This document shows positions 35,731 through 40,701 of a stretch of 40,701 nucleotides of DNA, one piece after another. A program made the translations under genes and the position numbers. This stretch comes from Saccoglossus kowalevskii. Its lineage: Eukaryota; Hemichordata; Enteropneusta; Harrimaniidae. The stretch covers positions 16,890-57,590 of the forward strand of contig NW_003109988.1 in the NCBI RefSeq assembly GCF_000003605.2, read 5' to 3'. Every line of letters starts with the position of its first letter. The stretch's first letter is position 1. The notes beneath the pieces were generated by a model. It made no database searches. It worked only from the letters and a program-made list of their open reading frames with translations, and had not been told where the DNA came from.

Positions 35731-38271
35731 CTGTACTGTCTTCGTGCATACTTTGAAGTATCCTCGTAATAACCTCATATTATTTAATACTGGTTATTGA
35801 ACCAGTTACCATTCACTGAGAGATCTCGCGTTATGTGTGAAATCAAACGTAAAAACAGGACAATTGTCATAGCATTGTAGTGTCAAAACATTTGATAAAT
35901 GCTGTTTTGGGGTATTTCCACACTTAATAATTTTGATTTAGTGAAGATATCTTAATGCCTTATTCCTCCCTGAAAGACCAGCATTTCAATATTGCTCTAT
36001 ACAAAAGACAAATTCAAATACAAATCATTAGCTTTTTCCAGCTTTGATCCAAGTATGTCATGTTTTACATTATCCCTTGCAGTGAACTAGAAATCACACC
36101 GATTACTAATAACATTTTGATGGAGAGAGGGATGACTATGAATCAAGCAATATTGGAAATCGTTTTGTATCTGTAAATTTCTCAGTTACTTTAATCAAAT
36201 TTTTTCTTCACGAATGTTATAAAATCATCAAAGTGTGAACTTTAATAGCTACGAAAATTAAACAATTCACAGCAAGTTTAGTTGATGATCTATTTGTTTT
36301 CAGTAATCAAAAAGCACAAAAATATAATTGACCTCATTAAGTCGAACATTTTGTTTTTGTAGTTATAATATTGACTGCGTTTAATTCTAGCAAATCTAAT
36401 TATAGAAGGTTTCACACTAGATTTGAAATGCACTGGGTGGTCAAGGATCCCATATTTACTCTATTAGTAGCGCATCTACAGAATTTACAGAGGTATATCT
36501 ATAGTCAAATTGATGATCTAGTATATGATATTATTGTCAAACTTGAATACTCACCAAGTTTTTATTTAGTGCATAAAGCTATCAGCGAAATATGTGAAAA
36601 GAGAACTCATCATTGTATTAAGCCCTCTGCTAGCCATTGTACATGTACTTGTACTATTGTGGAAGGACACTGACGGATCAGATGCATGAACACGTCACTG
36701 TCAGTACCAGTATATTGCAAGGTCAGGAATAGACATGCTTATAAACTACCAGAATTGAATTGATGAAAATAACTGACGTTGTAGATAATTAGTGTATCTT
36801 TTCTAATCAATAAATAAATATATCTAAATATTCATGTCACATGGCAAGGATGCACTACTGGAAAATATATTGTGGAGAATTTTTTGTTGTTTTTTCATTT
36901 CTCTAAATTTTGTAATTCATTTTATATGCAACAAGTGTTTTGCTTCAGTGGCGGCCTATATATGCTTATTTCTATGTCGTTAGGATATTTAGAGGGACAT
37001 TTAGTAGTAGTAAACATTTGACTGAAGTTGAAGACAGCGATTAATACCAACTAATATTAAATTAGCATATTGTAATTTATTTTTTATATTTGGTGTGTAC
37101 TTTTGTAATCATTATTTGCCATTCTTGCTCTTTCATGTCACTCTAAATTCCTGATTGATTTCATGTACTGGGATACCTGAAATGTCTTTTTCGGTTAATG
37201 AAAACAGTGTCACCCTGCAAACATGTGAGAATTCAGTTCTAAGTGAAGATAACAATCCACTCTTGAAATGCAAAGGCTCATGGGTAGACACTTGTTTGTA
37301 AACAATGATTATGACTGTGTGTTGTATGCGCAGATGACTCACTCGTTTTAAGGAATAAAATCTAAATTTGTGTCACACTGTGAAATGACCCACATTGTCA
37401 TAACCATCTCTTCTATCACTACATGTACATTATAAATCATTATTATAATGAAACAAAATTATAAAAATATAATAAATCCCTTGAGCATTCTGACAGCTCA
37501 TTGTTTAGGAAGATGATACCGAAATAAATAAATTAAATGACACTTTGTGAAATTAAACTATGTTTAATTTTTTGGCCTTTTTAACTAGAAATATTATTTT
37601 TTCTGTACATGTATGTATGTACCACTATCATAAATCAGACAATCAATTTCTTTTTTTTTGATATTTCTCAGGTCTCATGTTTATTAGATGGATAAGTCGA
37701 CCCCTCAATTATGAGGTTGTTTATATCATAAAACTCAATAGATGTTACCTCCTTACTTTATAGGGAAATTAACAAATTTTTGCAACAAAAAAAACACCCT
37801 GTTTCTAGTTTCATTTTTTTGATTCCAGAATCAGTGATGAGCTGCGTCGTTTTATGTGACTGCTATTGTGAAATGTGCTACGGGTTAATCAGCTCATCAA
37901 GCCTACAAATGCATTGATTTCAAAAAGCTACTGGAAATAATTTTTATGTTTTTGTTATTCGTAAATACCAGAAAAACTTGTTATTTTCCTGTTTGTTTGT
38001 GTACAGAGTGACCTTTTTCCATTTTACTGTTCCATTTCAAGTGTAACATGCCGCGTGGTCTTTGACGCAGTGCGTGTTCTCTGCCTGACTATACCCCATG
38101 AATGTCACTAGCCACGAGTCTCAGAGGCACTAAAACAACGTCCTGTAATCGTGTTCATTGGAAAACAAAACAAATCACTAATAAATTTATGAAAACAGCT
38201 CTATTTTGAATCGATCTAAAAGTACTCTTTTAATTCGTGCACCAAAAACCAATAATTTCCGTTTTTACGCT

Positions 38272-38321
38272 ATTAATTCGCGCACTTGAAAAAATAATTA
38301 TTTTTACTACCGCGAATTAAT
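38272..38321. repeat. hairpin with 11-bp perfect stem
   Basis: ATTAATTCGCG (38272-38282) and CGCGAATTAAT (38311-38321) form a perfect inverted repeat around an AAAATAATTATTTTT centre. GTTTTTACG occurs just outside on both sides in direct orientation. It lies immediately inside the right-hand array. Confidence 0.75.
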
Positions 38322-38333
38322 CATGTTTTTACG

Positions 38334-38590
38334 GTAGCTCCCGTAGAAATGGCCCAACATAGCTACATAATATTGAAATGGCCTAACATAGCTCCTGTAG
38401 AAATGGCCTAACATACAAAAATGTAGCTACAGAATATTGAAATGACCTAACATATATCCTATAGAAATGGCTTAACATAGCTACAGAATATAGAAATGGC
38501 CTAACATAGCTCCCGTAGAAATGGCCTAACATAACTGTAGAAATGGCCTAACATAACTCTGTAGAAATGGCCTAACATAGCTCCCATAGA
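38334..38590. repeat. inverse-orientation array, nine core copies, right arm of possible foldback element
   Basis: The core AAATGGCCTAACATA occurs nine times with small changes. It is joined by variable spacers of AGCTCCCGTAG, AGCTACAGAATATTG and ACTGTAG types. It is the reverse complement of the core of the array at 35573-35730. Spacing is less regular than on the left, so the right arm has diverged or expanded more. Confidence 0.92.
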
Positions 38591-40025
38591 AAAGATCTAT
38601 TTATAGCTCCAACTACTGTATATACCTCAGAATGCATTAACGTGTTGGCGCAAACCAAGGCTCCCATAATTCTAGTCAAGAATCAAACTTAATTTCTCCT
38701 TCCAAAAACATCATGTATTTAAGTCTGCTCATAGACATGTTCACAGTTTGTATCTGCTACTAGTGCTACATGTACATGTAGGTGTGAAACAATTCCTCAC
38801 ATGGAAGGGACAGTGTGTGTATATGTAGTCACTATTGCTGGCTTATGTTAATGTCATCAAGTCATTAACACATGGTACATATATACATGTATATATCAAT
38901 CGGTAGGGAAAGTTTGTTGATGTGATCTTTAAACTCCACTTATGTGTTTTTCAGCATGCTATCAGTAGTTAAACCATGCTATGCTACCGTGGAAACGTTT
39001 GTTGTTAAGGTCTGTAATTAATGGTCCAGACACGGATAGGGGATATAATGTTTGCTCGCCCAAGCCAGTATGGATATAAATTAGTAATAGCACACACATC
39101 ATCCTGGTATGGTGTATACAATTAATATCGGATATAGACACATGATAATGATTAATATGTCATAATTACAGTTATTAAACGTGTTATAAAATATCAATCA
39201 TAGTATTTTAATTGTAAAATGCATAAAGAGCTCTCATATATTTTGTAATACATTGTTATAAGTATACAACATGTGTCAGTAATCATTACCAAATTGAAGG
39301 GAACACATATACACGTACATGTATACACATACATGGATGAATTTTGAAAATGCATTGGTAGTCATCAAAATTTAACCCTGAATTAAAGATTACATCTAGA
39401 TGTCATTTTTGTCATGCATGTACTTTCATTATTATGGGTTAATACGAAAAATGAAAAAAAAAATGGGTTTTGAAGATTCAAAAATGTCATGAAAATACAT
39501 GTAGGTCAAAATTTGCATTTTTGTACTGGTTTCCATGGTGATATTATCTCAAAATTGTGCTCGCTGACATTGAATTAGTTTTCTATTATATATAGTGGGA
39601 AGTTCTCTCATAATTCAATGCATATACCGGGTATATGCAGAAACAAGCTCAGTAGTAAAAAATTTGAATTCAACTTCCCCACACATGTACTGTTAAATAC
39701 AAAAATTGTTTTGTCATAAATTTTGCCAAAATTATATTAAAATTGATGTCAAATTAAGTTGCAAATTAAGTTGCAGAGGAGCAGGGGTACTCAGAGGAAT
39801 ATGTGGTATTCATTTTTTGAGTATGAGAACATATTGTAAAGGGCATGTTTTTTAAGGTGATAGCATGTTGTACATGTATTACTTATTCATGAAGTGGAGT
39901 CATACATACATATATGGCAAACTAACCTGCTCTCTGATTGGTCCAACTGTTACTCTTGAGGATCCAATCAGACACAATTTTGTAAGTAGCTTCACATTGA
40001 CTCTCCATGTTTAGGATTACTTTTT

Positions 40026-40056
40026 AGCTCCGCTGTCGACTTTGTCGAGCGGAGCT
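40026..40056. repeat. hairpin heading the terminal tandem array
   Basis: AGCTCCGCT and AGCGGAGCT pair around GTCGACTTTGTCG, itself mostly palindromic, with one bulged base. It lies 43 bp before the 156-bp tandem units. A GTCCGTCGTCGTCCGTG string is between them. The GCTCCGCT word is shared with the ends of the element at 3269-4462. Confidence 0.85.
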
Positions 40057-40098
40057 TATCATATGAGTGATTGTCCGTCGTCGTCCGTGTCAATGTTT

Positions 40099-40701
40099 TA
40101 CTTTTTCGACTTCTTCTTGAAAACTACAAGCCTGAATGCTTTGATACTTGGTGTATATGTACCTTGGGTAGACCTCTCTTAGGTTTGTTCATTTCATGTT
40201 GATATCTTCAATTCTCTAATTTTGGTGAATATTTTTGTCATTTTTGGTAAAAAGTGATATTTTCGACTTCTTGTTAAAAAATGCAAGTGCAATTGCTTTG
40301 ATATTACATATATAGGTACTACATGTGGACCTCTCTCAGATTTGTTCATTTTGTAATGATATCTTTAATTCTCTAATTTTGGTGAATATTTTTATCATTT
40401 TTGGTAAAAAGTGATATTTTCGACTTCTTGTTAAAAACCGCAAGTCCAATTGCTTTGATACTACATATATAGGTACTACATGTGGACCTCTCTCAGATTT
40501 GTTCATTTCGTGATGATATCTTCAATTTTCTAATTTTGGTGAATATTTTGTCATTTTTGGTAAAAAGTGATATTTTCGACTTCTTGTAAAAAACCAATAG
40601 TCCGATTGCTTTGATATTACATATATAGGTACTACATGTGGACCTCTCTCAGATTTGTTCATTTTATGATGATATCTTCAATTCTCTAATTTTGGTGAAT
40701 A
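40099..40701. repeat. 156-bp tandem array, open at right edge
   Basis: Units begin at 40099, 40255, 40411 and 40568, a period of 156-157 bp. Each contains TTTTCGACTTCTTG, ATTGCTTTGATA, GGTAC, GGACCTCTCTCAG and TTTGTTCATTT. The first unit is the most diverged and the array runs off the window. The combination of a terminal hairpin with ~160-bp core repeats suggests a mobile element of the tandem-core type. Its right end is not visible. Confidence 0.92.

Larger units (their letters stand above)
32159..40701 (+). other. first intron of the VPS13 gene, continuing beyond the window
   Basis: From the GTAAGC donor to the window end I find no sequence resembling the expected next VPS13 segment (a conserved L-x-N-L-x-L-K then an IPWKNL-like motif). 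The intron therefore exceeds 8.5 kb. It holds the hairpin, decayed coding relic, MITE, foldback-like arms and the 156-bp array listed separately. The other ORFs in it are rejected. Confidence 0.75.

Noticed and set aside
36371..36673. 100-codon plus-strand frame between the two inverted arrays
   Set aside because: First codon is not ATG, composition is AT-driven, no domain; not convincing as an element-encoded protein.

Overview
This window reads as an AT-rich piece of an animal genome, most likely a marine invertebrate. Three things support this. Coding sequence comes as short exons bounded by GT/AG splice sites inside very long non-coding DNA. Two tRNA-headed SINE copies and several short inverted-repeat elements are present. 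Several arrays of tandem subrepeats match what is commonly seen in hemichordate, amphioxus and mollusc genomes. I cannot fix the phylum from sequence alone. There is no bacterial-style gene density, and almost every long open frame here is a chance ORF.

Two genes can be supported. The first is on the plus strand, about 20.28-21.99 kb. It is the 3' part of a small, probably secreted protein with two EF-hands, in two exons (20279-20482 and 21927-21994) joined through a phase-1 intron that cuts the second calcium-binding loop. The second is the first coding exon (32059-32158, plus strand) of a VPS13A/C-type bridge-like lipid-transfer protein. The remaining 8.5 kb of the window is its first intron. 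A weaker candidate is an isolated 71-nt acidic exon at 9887-9957.

Layout: 1-504 is a 63-bp satellite running off the left edge. 3.27-4.46 kb is a non-autonomous element with 19-bp inverted ends and three internal ~300-bp tandem units. 4.5-15.4 kb is nearly featureless apart from the orphan exon. 15.44-15.57 kb holds three clustered TCACGTGA sites. About 17.19-17.60 kb is a minus-strand SINE, with a second, truncated head at 27.5 kb. 18.06-18.38 kb and 20.92-21.03 kb are inverted repeats. 20.28-22.0 kb is the EF-hand gene. 22.88-23.84 kb is a cluster of NRF-1-like and CRE-like sites. 24.56-24.70 kb is a TTAA-flanked MITE. 25.37-25.49 and 26.14-26.25 kb are two (CACTA)n arrays. 29.95 and 31.51 kb carry a repeat pair with its two blocks in swapped order. 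32.06 kb is VPS13 exon 1.

The VPS13 intron contains a perfect 10-bp-stem hairpin (33.08 kb), a decayed multi-frame coding relic (33.68-34.2 kb), a TA-flanked MITE (34.89-35.07 kb), two ~25-bp repeat arrays in opposite orientation that look like foldback arms (35.57-35.73 and 38.33-38.59 kb), and a 156-bp tandem array headed by a hairpin that runs off the right edge. The window is therefore mainly a catalogue of non-autonomous mobile DNA around two ordinary animal genes. I see no evidence of a new multi-gene system. The most unusual items are the repeat-armed elements and the decayed coding relic.
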